Assembly (NCBI RefSeq): GCF_000699445.3
Contig: NC_067197.1
Span: 29,867,809 to 29,931,808, forward strand
Direction of reading: 5' to 3'
Source: Schistosoma haematobium
Lineage: Eukaryota > Platyhelminthes > Trematoda > Strigeidida > Schistosomatidae
Length of the DNA stretch: 64,000 bases
Shown: piece by piece, positions 1 to 10,981 of the stretch
Position numbering within the stretch: position 1 is the stretch's first letter
Layout: each line of letters opens with the position of its first letter
The notes under the pieces: model-generated
The model's input: the letters and a program-made list of their open reading frames with translations, nothing else
What the model was told of the DNA's origin: nothing
Database searches by the model: none
Position numbers and translations under genes: made by a program

Positions 1-1204
1 CACTTTTTATTACCCTATACAACTTGGTATAGAACACAATTTGTTGTTATTGTTTGTTTGTTTTTGTATAAAATACTCAAGAGAATTTTCTATGTAATAT
101 TTATAGACGTGAAGTTAAAAAAAAGAGTTAAAAACAGTGTTATTAATTATAAAGAAATTAATTACAAAAATAGTTGTATTATTAGTTTTTTATTGTTTAA
201 TTCAAAATTTTTACCATGGAGACTAAATATTCAAAAAAAAATTCTTTTTTATAGTTTAAATTACAAACTAATCTTAACTAGTCCGTCATTAAAAACCTGG
301 AAGGACTGTATTACCATTTTGTTTCAGCTTGGAAATCCTTATTAGTGGATAACTGTAACTTTGCATCGGACAATCAAAGCTAGGACCTTAATATTCACAC
401 TTAATCACCAAACCACTGACTTGGTGTCTAGTTGTGTACATGTTGAACATTGAGTTATGTAAATTCTACAATTTCGAAAAATCTCCTTATAGTATAAAAG
501 TGTTTATTTGTATTATTGTCAAAATTTAAGTGTAAAAGTATTTTTTTATATATTTATATTATGGTAAATGATTTATAGTTACCACTTATATTGAAGGTAG
601 TTAACATAGGAATGTATTCCAATCAGATATTCATTGAAAGTTATACATTAGTAAATAGCAGTTTTATTAAAATTATGAACTAAACATTACTCAAATAAAT
701 GGATGAGAAACGAAACTTGATAAATAGTGGTTCTAATTACTTGTTTATTCAGCATAATTCAGTCACTACTAAATAATAAGATATAAATAAATTAATATAT
801 TCGTAATATCTTAATGAGTAGAAAATTTATTGACAACAATTTACCCACTGTTCAATTTATTTGAAATTATGAAGTCAAACCTTGTAAATGATACCTACAA
901 ATGAAGAGATATGCTTAATTGTTACTACTATGTTTCTTTTTAGTAAATCTTTATTGTGAAGTGTCTAGTGAACAAAATCAACTTGATAAAATATTAGTCA
1001 ATCATTCATTTTACAGGTTCATGGAATTTATTCACAAAAATTATCTGCTGACCTGTTGATATAAATAATTCAACTTGATGATTTAAACGATGCACAGTTT
1101 ATTTGTCATTTTTAAAATTTCAGTCACCGTTATTTTAATTATTTATTTGTATTATTGATGACATTCATATCATTAGCTTATACTACCTAACGAGAAAACT
1201 ATAA
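1..1204. other. AT-rich DNA without recognised gene
   Basis: No convincing coding, RNA or repeat signal was seen. A 95-codon frame starting near position 58 has AT-driven, Lys/Ile/Phe-rich composition and looks like chance. Confidence 0.5.
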
Positions 1205-1747
1205 AGCTTAACCATGTTTAGTTTTTGGGAATATGGGGACCCAACATTATTTCGTGGCGGAGGATGAAGTCATAAAATTGAAAGACGGATCTCAACATAG
1301 AGTCTTCAAAAAAAGAAGGGGAGGTGATATGATGGAAAGAAAAGTCAATTTTCGATTGATTTATTCATTATGAGTTTTGTACAAGATTACTTCCGTTTTG
1401 ATTCAATACAATCATTATTCAATGTAGTATTTTTCTCGTATGATATTTTATTCTGTATAATATGCGATATTCTTGTATTCCATTGATATGAACTACGCTC
1501 AGTCTGTGATGTGTTATAACTTTAAATATTTTTCATATATGTGATTTCATCCTAATTATCAATCAAAATGGGTGTACAATCAATATATAAATGAATGTAT
1601 TTTCTACTAGAGTTGCCGTCGTCGTGTTCGTGTTTTGGGGTTTATGAATCATTACTTATACCAGTCTTTGTGTTCTTACTTTCGCATCGTGGGAATCGCA
1701 GAGGTTCCTCGTTCCGAGTATAAGTGATAAGCGTTTCCGACATAACA
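1205..1747 (+). mobile_element. Possible LTR retrotransposon relic: internal 3' end, polypurine tract and LTR
   Basis: A purine run at 1308-1324 (A7 G AA GGGG A GG) resembles a polypurine tract. It is followed at 1325 by TGATATGATGG and, 423 bp later, by a stretch ending CATAACA at 1747. TG at one end and CA at the other, with imperfect inverted ends, is LTR-like. A TATA-like TATATAAAT lies at 1584-1592. The bases just upstream (about 1240-1320) read as a short Lys/Arg-rich open frame that could be the last codons of an element. No second LTR and no target duplication were found, and the sequence differs from the LTR at 5997-6412. This is a tentative call. Confidence 0.3.
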
Positions 1748-1945
1748 ATCAGCAACAACCAGATACAAAAAGTAGCATTAAAAGAACCAAGACAATAACC
1801 ATTCAAACGACAAATTATAACATTTTCCTTACTAAATATCATGTTAGAAACAATTCGTTTTAGTAATAAATTTTTATAAATTTATTGAACGTATATATGG
1901 GATTTGTTTTGTTAAGAACGATTATTTACACTTCGTTATTAGTTT

Positions 1946-1948
<3 letters not shown>

Positions 1949-1985
<37 letters not shown>
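1949..1985. repeat. (TA)n microsatellite abutting the gypsy reading frame
   Basis: About 37 bp of pure TA repeat runs directly into TTG followed by four ATG triplets, which begin the gag-pol frame. The microsatellite occupies the place where the element's 5' leader, primer-binding site and LTR would be expected. Confidence 0.9.
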
Positions 1986-1988
<3 letters not shown>

Positions 1989-4900
1989 ATGATGATGATG
2001 AATAGGATAGCACCATCAATTGATGGTATCGCTAACAGTATCTCCGAGTTTCATTACGATCCAGAATCCAATGTCACGTTTGATATGTGGTTTCGACGTT
2101 ACGAAGACTTATTCAAATTCGACTTTGCTAATCAGGATGATGCTTGGAAGGTCCGCTTGCTGCTTCGAAAGTTGGGTCCTAATGAACTAGACAGGTATTG
2201 CAACCTAATTCTGCCTCTAAACCCACGCGATCGCTCATTCTCGGACACTGTCCAGTCATTGAGCCAACAATTCGGAGACAACTCCTCACTATTCAATGCG
2301 CGTTATCGATGTCTGAAGCTCACTATGAACGAAGATGCTGATTTTCTCACACATGTGGGTATCGTTAACCGAGAATGTGAACGCTTCCGGTTGAAGTCGC
2401 TTACAGAAGACCAATTTAAAGCACTCATTCTCATCTGCAGCCTTCAATCACAGAAGTTCAGTGACATTAGAACACGTTTGCTAAGTCGATTGGACCAAGA
2501 CCCAAAACTAACTCTTAATGATATTGCAAACGAATATCAACGCCTAATCAATCTACAGCGTGATACTACAATGGTCCAGCGTGGTGGTACAGATCGTACC
2601 GAAGTTCATGTAGTCCAACAACCACGCGACTCGCATAAATATGCCCCAGCGACATCTAGTTCAAGTCAAAAGACAAAAACAAATCCTCCTGCCCCATGCT
2701 GGCACTGCGGTGCATGGCATTTTGTTCGATACTGTCCATATAAGCAACATCGGTGCAGGAAATGTAACACAGTGGGTCATAAAGATGGTTTTTGTCGAAA
2801 AAAGAAGCCAAGCAACTCTAAAGGTACCAAAAAGCCTACGCCTAGATCCAACACGAATTCGTTGAGCCTAATAGCAAGCTGTGAGAACTCATGCCCAGTT
2901 GAGAGGAAATTTATTACCCTTAATATTAATGGGCACCCATTTAGATTGCAAATAGACACTGCATCTGATGTAACAATTCTCTCACGAAAATATTGGATCA
3001 GAATGGGAAGACCACGCATGGTTCCAACAACACAAAAACCTCGAACTGCATGCGGTAATTACCTACGTTTGTTGGGACAACTAGATTGTAAAGTGTCTTT
3101 TCACGATTCGACGTTTACCGGTGTATGTTACATCACACCAGCTGATCTTAATCTACTTGGGTTAGACTGGTTTGACTGGCTACATTTAGCTGACGTTCCT
3201 TTAAGCACCGTATGCCATCTGGTGAAACAACCTCATGAACCTGAAGCATATTCGAAAGAACTAATGACGGAGTTTTCAACCATTTTCCAACCTGTATTGG
3301 GTCAGTGCACTGCTATGAAAGCAACACTTCGGTTGAAACCTGGAGCTAAACCTGTCTTTCGTCCAAAAAGACCAGTGCCGTACGCAGCATTATCGAAAGT
3401 TGACGAAGAACTTAACCGCCTTCAACTACAGGGAGTTATTACACCTGTTTCTTATTCTGCCTGGGCAGCACCCATTGTGGTTATTAAGAAGGCTAATGGC
3501 ACAATCCGAATATGCGCAGATTTTTCCACAGGTCTTAACGCAGCTCTCGAACAGCATCACTACCCACTGCCAGTCCCTGCAGATTTGTTCACGATGTTAA
3601 ATGGTGGGAAGTTCTTTGCAAAGCTGGATCTCGCTGATGCTTATCTACAAGTGGAAGTGGCTGAAGATTCGAAAGAGTTACTTACCATAAATACTCATCG
3701 TGGCTTGTTTCAGTACAATCGCCTACCATTTGGTGTTAAAACAGCTCCATCTATTTTTCAGCAACTAATGGATACCATTCTATCGGGTATCCCGGGGGTC
3801 GCAACTTATCTCGATGATATCTTAATTGTTGCCACATCGTTAGAACAGCTTAGAGAACGCACGAAAGCTGTACTACAACGCATCAACGATAACGGATTCC
3901 GATTACGCCCAGAAAAATGCCAGTTTTTCTTGAAGTCAGTTAAATACTTGGGATTCATCTTTGATGCCGCAGGTCGCAGACCAGATCCTGAAAACATCCG
4001 AGCTATAAAACAGATGCCAACTCCCACTAATATCTCTGAGCTACGATCATTCCTGGGACTAATTAGCTACTATTCAGCTTTTGTTCCGTCGATGCATGAC
4101 ATACGCGCCCCGCTAACTCATCTTCTGAATAAGAGTACCAGCTGGAATTGGACAAAAGAATGTGAAGCTGCATTTTGCAAGCTGAAAACCATCATTAGCT
4201 CTGAACTATTATTGACGCACTACGATCCGTCCATGCCTATCATTGTCGCTGCAGACGCTTCAGCTTTTGGACTCGGTGCTGTCATTTCACATCAGTTTCC
4301 GGACGCAACAGAGAAAGCTATTATGCACGCATCTCGCACATTAACTTCATCAGAAAGAAAGTACAGTCAAATAGAAAAAGAGGCTCTGGCTCTTGTGTTT
4401 GCAGTACGCTGTTTCCACAAATTCTTGTACGGTCGAAGATTTACTCTTCTCACTGATCACAAGCCTCTTCTCACAATTTTCGGTTCGAAATCAGGTGTTG
4501 CAGCCCATTCTGCAAACCGTCTCCAACGATGGGCTTTGAAACTTCTGGGTTATGATTTTGACATTCAGTATCGGCGCACTCAACAGTTTGGTCAGACTGA
4601 CGCCTTGTCACGACTTATCAGCGAACACCATACGGCCGGCGAAGATACAGTTATTGCCTCCCTGATGACAGAGGACTACGCGCAGTGCTACCTGACAACT
4701 GCTATTCGTGCTTTGCCAGTCTCAGCAGCTGAAATACAATCTGCATCCAAGAACGACTCCATCATAAAGAGAGCGATGAAATACGTCACTAATGGCTGGC
4801 CGCCGACTGGACTCGATGGTGACTTGAAACAGCTTTACCACCGTCGGGACTCATTATGCATCGTAAACGAATGCTTGATGTTTGGAGATAGAGTAGTGGT

Positions 4901-5984
4901 GCCCGAATCCCTAAGATCAAAGGTGCTAAAGCAATTCCACACTGGTCATCCTGGTATAAAACGAATGAAATCCATCGCCAGAAGCTATGCTTATTGGCCC
5001 CTCATGGACCAACATATCGTGGATTTAGTAAGCAAGTGCACACAATGTCAGCAAGCAGCTAAGTGTAACGCGAAAATACTACCAGTCCCATGGCCACAGC
5101 CTGAGTATCCCTGGTCCAAGATACATGTCGATTTCGCAGGCCCAATTAATGGAATCACCTATCTAGTCGTTGTTGACGCCTTTTCGAGATGGCCAGAAAT
5201 TGTTCCCGTCATGCCACCAACGACAACCCAAACGATGCAACTGTTGACAGAGATGTTCTCTCGCAATGGGTTACCGGATATAATCGTTTCCGACAACGGT
5301 TCGCAATTCACCTCAAGCCAATTTCAGGAATTTTGCAAACGCCTATCCATCAAGCATTTCCGCTCTCCACCTTACCACCCACAGTCAAATGGACAAGCAG
5401 AAAGATTTGTGGATACATTCAAGAGAGCTCTAATGAAGTCGAAAGGGGAGGGGACGCCAGTAGAAACACTGCAGAATTTCTTGTTTGTTTACCGAACAAC
5501 ACCTAGTGATATGCTACCACAGCAGAAGTCCCCGGCAGAGATCCTGATGGGAAGGAAATTGAGGACGATCCACAGTCTCATGTGCCCAAGAACCACACCA
5601 CCACCATCTCAGACCAAATCTCAGAAGCTTCCAGCGTACGAGGTTGGATGCCCTGTGTTCGCTCGAGACTACACAGCAAATCATGGTCCTTGGATCGAAG
5701 CACGTGTGGTTGGAAGACTAGGCCAAGTTATGTACAAGGTAAAGGTGGGAAGAGACACATGGACTAGACACCGAAATCAACTACGTAAGCGGATAGCCCC
5801 AGACCACCCATCAACAGGAGTAAATCTTCCCCTCGATATCTTGCTTGATACCTTCAACTTACCGGCAACCCTACCACAAGAAAAACCTCAACAACAAGCT
5901 GAAATACGTCCCAGACGATGGCCTATAAGAGAACGGCGAGCTACAGTCAAGATGCAGGTTGACCCCAGGAAAGCCCGCTATTAA
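1989..5984 (+). CDS. Gag-pol polyprotein of a gypsy-type (Metaviridae-like) LTR retrotransposon
   Basis: This is one uninterrupted frame of 1331 codons; residues are counted from the first ATG at 1989, the second codon of a TTG-(ATG)4 run. The order is gag, protease, reverse transcriptase, RNase H, integrase, which is the gypsy order. Gag (about 1-230) ends in two zinc knuckles: C237-X2-C-X3-H-X4-C249 and C256-X2-C-X4-H-X4-C269. The protease motif is D323-TASD, unusual beside the common DTGA/DSGA. RT motif A is KLD547LADAY and motif C is YLDD (607-610). RNase H shows D756 in AADASAFGLG. Integrase has H984/H987 and C1017/C1020, then D1048, D1102 and E1138 (DX35E). A GPWIEARVV stretch near the C-terminus resembles a GPY/F module. 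There is no env frame. All catalytic residues are present, so the frame appears young. Integrase and RT resemble K02A2.6-like invertebrate gypsy elements; I cannot name the exact family (Saci or Boudicca are possible relatives). Confidence 0.93.
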   Translation: MMMMNRIAPSIDGIANSISEFHYDPESNVTFDMWFRRYEDLFKFDFANQDDAWKVRLLLRKLGPNELDRYCNLILPLNPRDRSFSDTVQSLSQQFGDNSSLFNARYRCLKLTMNEDADFLTHVGIVNRECERFRLKSLTEDQFKALILICSLQSQKFSDIRTRLLSRLDQDPKLTLNDIANEYQRLINLQRDTTMVQRGGTDRTEVHVVQQPRDSHKYAPATSSSSQKTKTNPPAPCWHCGAWHFVRYCPYKQHRCRKCNTVGHKDGFCRKKKPSNSKGTKKPTPRSNTNSLSLIASCENSCPVERKFITLNINGHPFRLQIDTASDVTILSRKYWIRMGRPRMVPTTQKPRTACGNYLRLLGQLDCKVSFHDSTFTGVCYITPADLNLLGLDWFDWLHLADVPLSTVCHLVKQPHEPEAYSKELMTEFSTIFQPVLGQCTAMKATLRLKPGAKPVFRPKRPVPYAALSKVDEELNRLQLQGVITPVSYSAWAAPIVVIKKANGTIRICADFSTGLNAALEQHHYPLPVPADLFTMLNGGKFFAKLDLADAYLQVEVAEDSKELLTINTHRGLFQYNRLPFGVKTAPSIFQQLMDTILSGIPGVATYLDDILIVATSLEQLRERTKAVLQRINDNGFRLRPEKCQFFLKSVKYLGFIFDAAGRRPDPENIRAIKQMPTPTNISELRSFLGLISYYSAFVPSMHDIRAPLTHLLNKSTSWNWTKECEAAFCKLKTIISSELLLTHYDPSMPIIVAADASAFGLGAVISHQFPDATEKAIMHASRTLTSSERKYSQIEKEALALVFAVRCFHKFLYGRRFTLLTDHKPLLTIFGSKSGVAAHSANRLQRWALKLLGYDFDIQYRRTQQFGQTDALSRLISEHHTAGEDTVIASLMTEDYAQCYLTTAIRALPVSAAEIQSASKNDSIIKRAMKYVTNGWPPTGLDGDLKQLYHRRDSLCIVNECLMFGDRVVVPESLRSKVLKQFHTGHPGIKRMKSIARSYAYWPLMDQHIVDLVSKCTQCQQAAKCNAKILPVPWPQPEYPWSKIHVDFAGPINGITYLVVVDAFSRWPEIVPVMPPTTTQTMQLLTEMFSRNGLPDIIVSDNGSQFTSSQFQEFCKRLSIKHFRSPPYHPQSNGQAERFVDTFKRALMKSKGEGTPVETLQNFLFVYRTTPSDMLPQQKSPAEILMGRKLRTIHSLMCPRTTPPPSQTKSQKLPAYEVGCPVFARDYTANHGPWIEARVVGRLGQVMYKVKVGRDTWTRHRNQLRKRIAPDHPSTGVNLPLDILLDTFNLPATLPQEKPQQQAEIRPRRWPIRERRATVKMQVDPRKARY

Positions 5985-5996
5985 AAAGGGGAGGAG
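5983..5996 (+). other. Polypurine tract of the gypsy element
   Basis: The 14-base purine run A5-G4-A-GG-A-G overlaps the gag-pol stop codon (TAA at 5982-5984) and directly precedes the TG start of the 3' LTR. In this class it primes plus-strand DNA synthesis. Confidence 0.85.
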
Positions 5997-6412
5997 TGTT
6001 GGGGACGATAGATCCCCAAACTCATATTTTAAATTTTATCTTACCGATCATCTTATCGATTAAATGTTAGATATTTTTATTGGGGTCAATTGATGAACTA
6101 TCGATTAAATGCGCAAATAGGTCAATTAATGAACTCATTGATTAATGTTTAAAAATTTTCTATGACAATATCGATTGTAAATAATTGTATAAATACGCTT
6201 GACTTGTATGCTTGATCTGATCTGCCTGCCTGACTTGGTATCTGCTGTTGCTTGTAGAATACACTTTCTACGCCTTACCAAGACTTCTTGATCGAGTTAG
6301 CTGAGTCGAAGACAACGGACCAGAATAGTCTCTTGAGTCTCTGAATCCTGAGCCTTCGTTCCGTTCCGAATAAGTCGAATCAGTAGTATCCTCAAGGTTA
6401 ACGAACCTAACA
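5997..6412 (+). mobile_element. 3' LTR of the gypsy element (416 bp)
   Basis: It starts TGTTGGGGACGATAG immediately after the polypurine tract and ends CGAACCTAACA, giving TGTT...AACA inverted ends. It contains a TATA box (6188-6195). The matching 5' LTR is absent from 1-1985, so identity between LTRs cannot be used for dating. The bases after the LTR are CATAT; their expected twin upstream of a 5' LTR cannot be found because that LTR is missing. Confidence 0.85.
6188..6195 (+). promoter_or_regulatory. TATA box in the gypsy LTR
   Basis: TATAAATA lies 191 bp into the LTR, in the usual place for the U3 promoter. In the 3' LTR it would drive transcription into the flanking DNA, not into gag-pol. 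Confidence 0.5.
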
Positions 6413-7929
6413 CATATTGAGTCAAATAATTTTATGCTTCATTTAGACATTCACACGCATGCCAAACAGCTGTTTATTTCTCCCATAATCTCATTTCTGT
6501 CTAACTCCTTTTTATCAAAGTCATTGTGAAAATCCATATTCCATAGGTATCAAGATTATATACATACAGGTAAATTGAATACAAAATACTATATTAAAAA
6601 AAACAGATTACTATTATCATCTGCATCGTTCAATTATGAAGTTTTCATTGTTATCATCATTATCATCATCAACGGTTACTTCAAGTGATAATGAGCACTT
6701 TAAAATTATTGATAAAGTAACCATATCAGTTTGTTCTGATAAATGTGTTTATGACTGGTTGACTTTACAGATTTTGTTAAGTAAATGTATCTGCGAATTT
6801 TCAACAATCATTTTACTCAACTGAATTCATATCGTGCGATTTATTCATAGTTTTTATATGGAATGATAAACTTTATTAACCACAAATTGATCCAAAAACA
6901 ATTGTCATAGAAATTAAATGGATTTTCTCATTGAGGAATTCTGACACGTGTATACTAGCAAATTATTGTTCGTGTCTGGAAAGACAAATAATTATATATG
7001 TCGTGTATTTGTCTTTAGAGTATAAGTCATTTCGAATTAAGATTAACGAATGAATTTTATATGTGCTTATCACATATAAAAACAGTCGTCTTAAGTGATC
7101 ACTAATGAAAGTCCATTGTGAGATATTCTTCATTATGAGCCAACCTGTGATAATGAATTTCTAAAGATCCTTTGTGTAGCAGCTAGATATATTTCTAGAG
7201 GATTTTTGGAAATGGTTGATAGTATGGATGAAAACTTTGTAAAAAAGGAGAAAGTTTTAATTCTAATATGAAACATGTTAGATTTACTTAGCGAGACCCA
7301 ACTAGAGATATAACCTAAAACTTTCGGGTCTCACAGTGAGCTCTAGGCTAAGGTACAAATTCAGAACTTCAGCTTAATTACAACTATCACCTGCTGACAT
7401 CGACTACCAATTCATTCAAGATATTGCTGAACCCACTTCTCACTGGAATTTCTGAAACGGATCTCGGAATAAATCACTCGGTAAATATATGGTTATACTG
7501 ATCCACAGATACATACTACTGATGTATGAAAAGTCTGTGATATTGTTTACAAATTATAAATCATCTAATTCGGAAACTTATCGATAAAAGATCGAAACTG
7601 TTACGAAAATATCTTTCCTGTTTCAAAGTTGTTCATTACAATAATGATACCGATCTAGTTATTTCGAACGCTATTCCTTTCTTCTTTTGTTTATCGTTGT
7701 TAAATTTATATAGCCTTTGTATCAACAAAGACTATGTTTGATTAAACTAATGAACTCAAGGAACAATATTCAAATTTAGAACACGATACTTCTGTTGAAA
7801 ATAAAAAAACCTGAAATGGCTAGTCTCCACTATCGAAGAAAGTACTTCATGTAATACATGTGGTAAGAAACTACCTACGAATGTATTATATTACGGTGAA
7901 AACTAAGCACATAGTTGACAATGACATTC
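6413..7929. other. AT-rich DNA without recognised gene
   Basis: No repeat family or coding exon was recognised. A 62-codon frame at 6636-6824 is Ser-rich through a TCA/TTA-type simple run (ATCATC repeats) and looks like chance. Confidence 0.45.
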
Positions 7930-8460
7930 GGTGTCGCTGTCAATCAGGAGGGGGGAAGGATGCTGTTCTGTGGACGCCTTTGTGGGCCTGGAGCTGAGGT
8001 GCCGGCTAGGGTAGTCTGATGCGAAGAGGTGGCGTCGAGTCGGGTGTTCTGGCGAGGCGAGGTTGGCTGTAGCTGGTGCTGTCGACGGAGAGGAGCGGTG
8101 GGGCGTGCGGCTTCTCGGAGGACATCGGATGTAGATGGCTCAGCAGGCCAGTGGAGCAGGGGTGTTAGACGTCCCAGGTGCCGGGTGGATATCGGATGTT
8201 GTTGCCCCGGCAGGTTGACGGAGCGATGGAGGTCAGAGCGCCGCAGACTCGACATTTTGACGGGAAGCGTGGCAGAGATGAAGAAAGTGGCACGGCGAGC
8301 AGAACCACCGCAAGAACGAATGCTTTAAAGGAGGGATGAGTGTGGTGTGGGCTGCTTATATCCACACAAGTAGTATATGGCGGTGGTCGGGCATAGAATG
8401 TATTTCAGTGGACGGTCGATGAGGAAAGAACGGGAACGGAACGCAATTGGTATTAAAATG
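7930..8460 (-). other. GC-rich, CpG-rich island of unknown origin, possibly the 5' part of a retroelement
   Basis: About 350 bp (7945-8330) is plainly GC- and CpG-rich in otherwise AT-rich surroundings, with less rich shoulders to about 8460. On the minus strand a TATATCC/TATAAGC-like stretch near 8350-8365 lies upstream of a 103-codon frame (8255 down to 7944) starting MSSLRRSDLHRSV, rich in Pro, Arg, Ser, Thr and Gln and without a recognisable domain. Both strands have open frames here, as expected of any GC-rich piece, so coding is unproven. I do not recognise the sequence. A promoter/5' leader plus gag-like start of a schistosome retrotransposon, or a CpG-island-like promoter, are the two readings I consider. 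Confidence 0.4.
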
Positions 8461-9171
8461 CATGAACAATGAAATCTGAGACGATGGATCGATGTTTGCA
8501 ATAGAAACAGTCAAGTTTGATATGATGGATTGATATTTTGAAAATTAACGATTTACTATATGGTTCTCAGATTTTATTGGAGTGCTCTGTAATTTAGTGC
8601 TCACAAACAATCGATTGTCCCTATTCGTGTTCTTGTTCGCTACATGACACTACAATGACAAAGATCGCAAATATTTGTCATCTAATATCTTAATAATTTA
8701 ATGATTAATATACTAATACACTATTTTATACTTAATAGCTCTACTCTATATTTCATTTGCTGTAATAACTAATATTTATAAGTAATATCCTTAAATTAAT
8801 ATTCATTTTGTGTTTTATAATCTATGTCATTTTGTTTTGTTATGATATTTGTGAAAAACAATAGTAATTACTTGATCTTATGAAATTAATCATTCTTTGC
8901 CAAGAAAAATGATAATACTTTATCTAATGTCAATTCGGATTTATTTTGATTGAGAAAATAACAGCATAGCTAATTGAATTAACGAATCCGTATATTTATA
9001 TAAACGAGTATGAATGTAATATTGACATATTTATTTCCTGTTAAATTGTTCAGTTGATCATTTCATTAGTTATGATTTATGATGTTATAATTTGTTTCTA
9101 AAAAAATAAATTGGTTTTTAACTTCACTTGTGTGAGCAAACTAACACCATAGAGATAAGAATCAGTTTCTG
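8461..9171. other. AT-rich DNA without recognised gene
   Basis: Nothing supportable was seen on either strand. Confidence 0.45.
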
Positions 9172-9655
9172 ACTTACATCTGTTACTCCTTGTGGAAGAG
9201 CATAGAACGCCCACGAACACTCTCTATCCAACCCTGTCCTGGGCAATCCTTTCCAGCTCTTTCCGGTTGTTATTCATCCTTTTCATATCTGATTCTATTT
9301 CCTGACGTAATGTTTTGTTTTAGCCTCCCTCTTTTCCTCTTTCCTTCAGGATTTTGAGTTCGGACTTGTCTCGTGATGCAGTTTGATGATTTGCGAAATG
9401 TATGTCCTATCCATTTCTATCGTCTTTTCCTACTTCCATCTTCATCTGGAAGCTAGTTTACTCCCTCTCATATTAGACAGTTGCTGATTGTATCGGGCCA
9501 ATGAATATCTTGCGTAGACAACTATTTATAAATACTTGTAATACTTCTTGATGATGGTTGTAGTAGGTCTCCAAGTTCCAGCTCCGTATAGTAGAACTGT
9601 CTTGACGTTCGTATTGAAGATTCTGACTTTGATATTGATTGAACGTTGTTTAGAA
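9172..9655 (-). pseudogene. Decayed 3' fragment of an RTE-type LINE reverse transcriptase
   Basis: Read on the minus strand, this matches the C-terminal reverse transcriptase region and 3' end of the better copies at 30805-31706 and 42762-43757. Shared segments encode the LLYGAETW-like motif, the region before the RKI...WPDTI motif, and the terminal DRVGW-like block. It starts near the RIFNTNVK motif and ends at the 3' terminus near 9172. Small indels and stops break the frame. No (GTAA)n tail or target duplication was evident. Confidence 0.8.
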
Positions 9656-10683
9656 TCAATTATTTTACAAATAAATGTAATTCATGCCAATGAGTTTCAT
9701 CATTATGAGTGATCTATACAGGATTTTGATGGAAAGAATTATGAGTACTTGAATTATTTTAGTCGAAGTAGCACCAATATATTTTTTTCATTAATATTGT
9801 TAAAAAGAAATTTAAACATAAATATAAACTGTAAAATTAGGTGAAACAATGTGTTTCAATCCTTTCTCTGCTTCAAAAGGTATATTTAAAAACAAAAATT
9901 CTAAGGAGAACAGCTACTTCAATGAATCCTTGATGAAGGATAGGAATCTGACTGAATGTTGAATTGTTCGGCAAAAAAAATGAACGCATCTGCATCAGGT
10001 TTCGGGTAGTATTTTTCACAGTTTTAATTATAGTCATTTCATAGATCTGGATTACAAAAACTGCACTTTTCCACAACTCCTCTCATTACTTTTAATTGAT
10101 TTATTTCATGTATTACTAAATCAGTTTCTCATTGTTTTCTGAACTACTCTTATATTGACTAGAATAATTTACAGAGATAGGGATTAGTTGTGCCTCAATA
10201 AGGCTAACTTCAGTCACTTTATTCAATGATGGCTCTAATTCTTATCAATTAATTATTTATCTTAGAAATTTATAATTAATACTCTTGTCTTTTACTAATT
10301 TCGAAAATATCTTGTAAAACCAGCTAGATAAACATAACAAGCATGAAAATCATAGGTGCTTTGGTACTATTTTTATAATTACAGAGTACGGATTCTGTTC
10401 AAAATCAAACATAGTAGTAATATATTGAGATAACTATGGATTTAGCATGGTATTACTCATGAATTCATCTATAAATATTCTTCATCTCATTAGCTTTTAT
10501 GGTAAGAACAGCTCACCAACAGATTTCTTTGTGAAACAAAGAGATTGGATTAATCCATATATGAAACTCTATTCATTTATAAATAAGTTCTTTCTTCAAT
10601 TAATTACATCACAATCAGATTATAGTCAATATTTCTAATCACAATATCTATTACATTTCCTCATATAAACTTCACTTTTCAAT
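9656..10683. other. AT-rich DNA without recognised gene
   Basis: Small frames at 9873-10076 and 10447-10638 have no family features. Nothing else was recognised. Confidence 0.45.
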
Positions 10684-10832
10684 AATTGAAATCATGAGTT
10701 AATTGAAGCTAGACCACCATAGAAAACATGGAAGCACTAGACGGCCGTTTCGTCCTAGTATGGGGCTCCTCAGCAGTGCGCATCCACAATCCAACCCCCT
10801 CCCGCGAGATTCGAACCCATTGCCTATCAGTT
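10684..10832 (-). repeat. Family B hammerhead SINE-like copy, truncated in its tRNA-like head
   Basis: Minus-strand tail (CATGAG...AATTGAAGCTAG), hammerhead core CTGAGGA (about 10733-10780) and the B-box side of the tRNA-like head are present. The copy stops inside the head at about 10832. Helix II has one mismatch (GCCC against GGAC), so the ribozyme is probably weak. Confidence 0.8.
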
Positions 10833-10902
10833 CACCTAAAGAATCACTAAAAATTAAAAAGCAACGAATAGCAATCTCAAAGTTTTCTTAAATATTCACT
10901 TC
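10833..10902 (+). repeat. Short dispersed repeat, partner at 14244-14312
   Basis: About 68 bp beginning CACCTAAAGAATCA(C/T)TAAAAA and running through GTTTTCTTAAA is clearly similar to 14244-14312 on the same strand, with scattered substitutions. Its identity is unknown. Confidence 0.55.
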
Positions 10903-10981
10903 ATTAATTAATTGTAGAAACTTGACTATTCAGTACTTAAGCATTGCAAACATATTCCAAGTTTTTTGTTTTCGTAATAAA

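Noticed and set aside
5984..5996. An env gene after pol in the gypsy element
   Set aside because: The polypurine tract and LTR follow the pol stop codon directly.
7944..8255. 103-codon minus-strand frame in the GC-rich island as a confirmed gene
   Set aside because: Low-complexity Pro/Arg/Ser-rich sequence without a known motif; kept only as a possibility in the island entry.
8029..8328. 99-codon plus-strand frame in the GC-rich island, Arg/Cys/Trp-rich
   Set aside because: GC-rich DNA opens frames on both strands; no domain, and the minus frame is as good.
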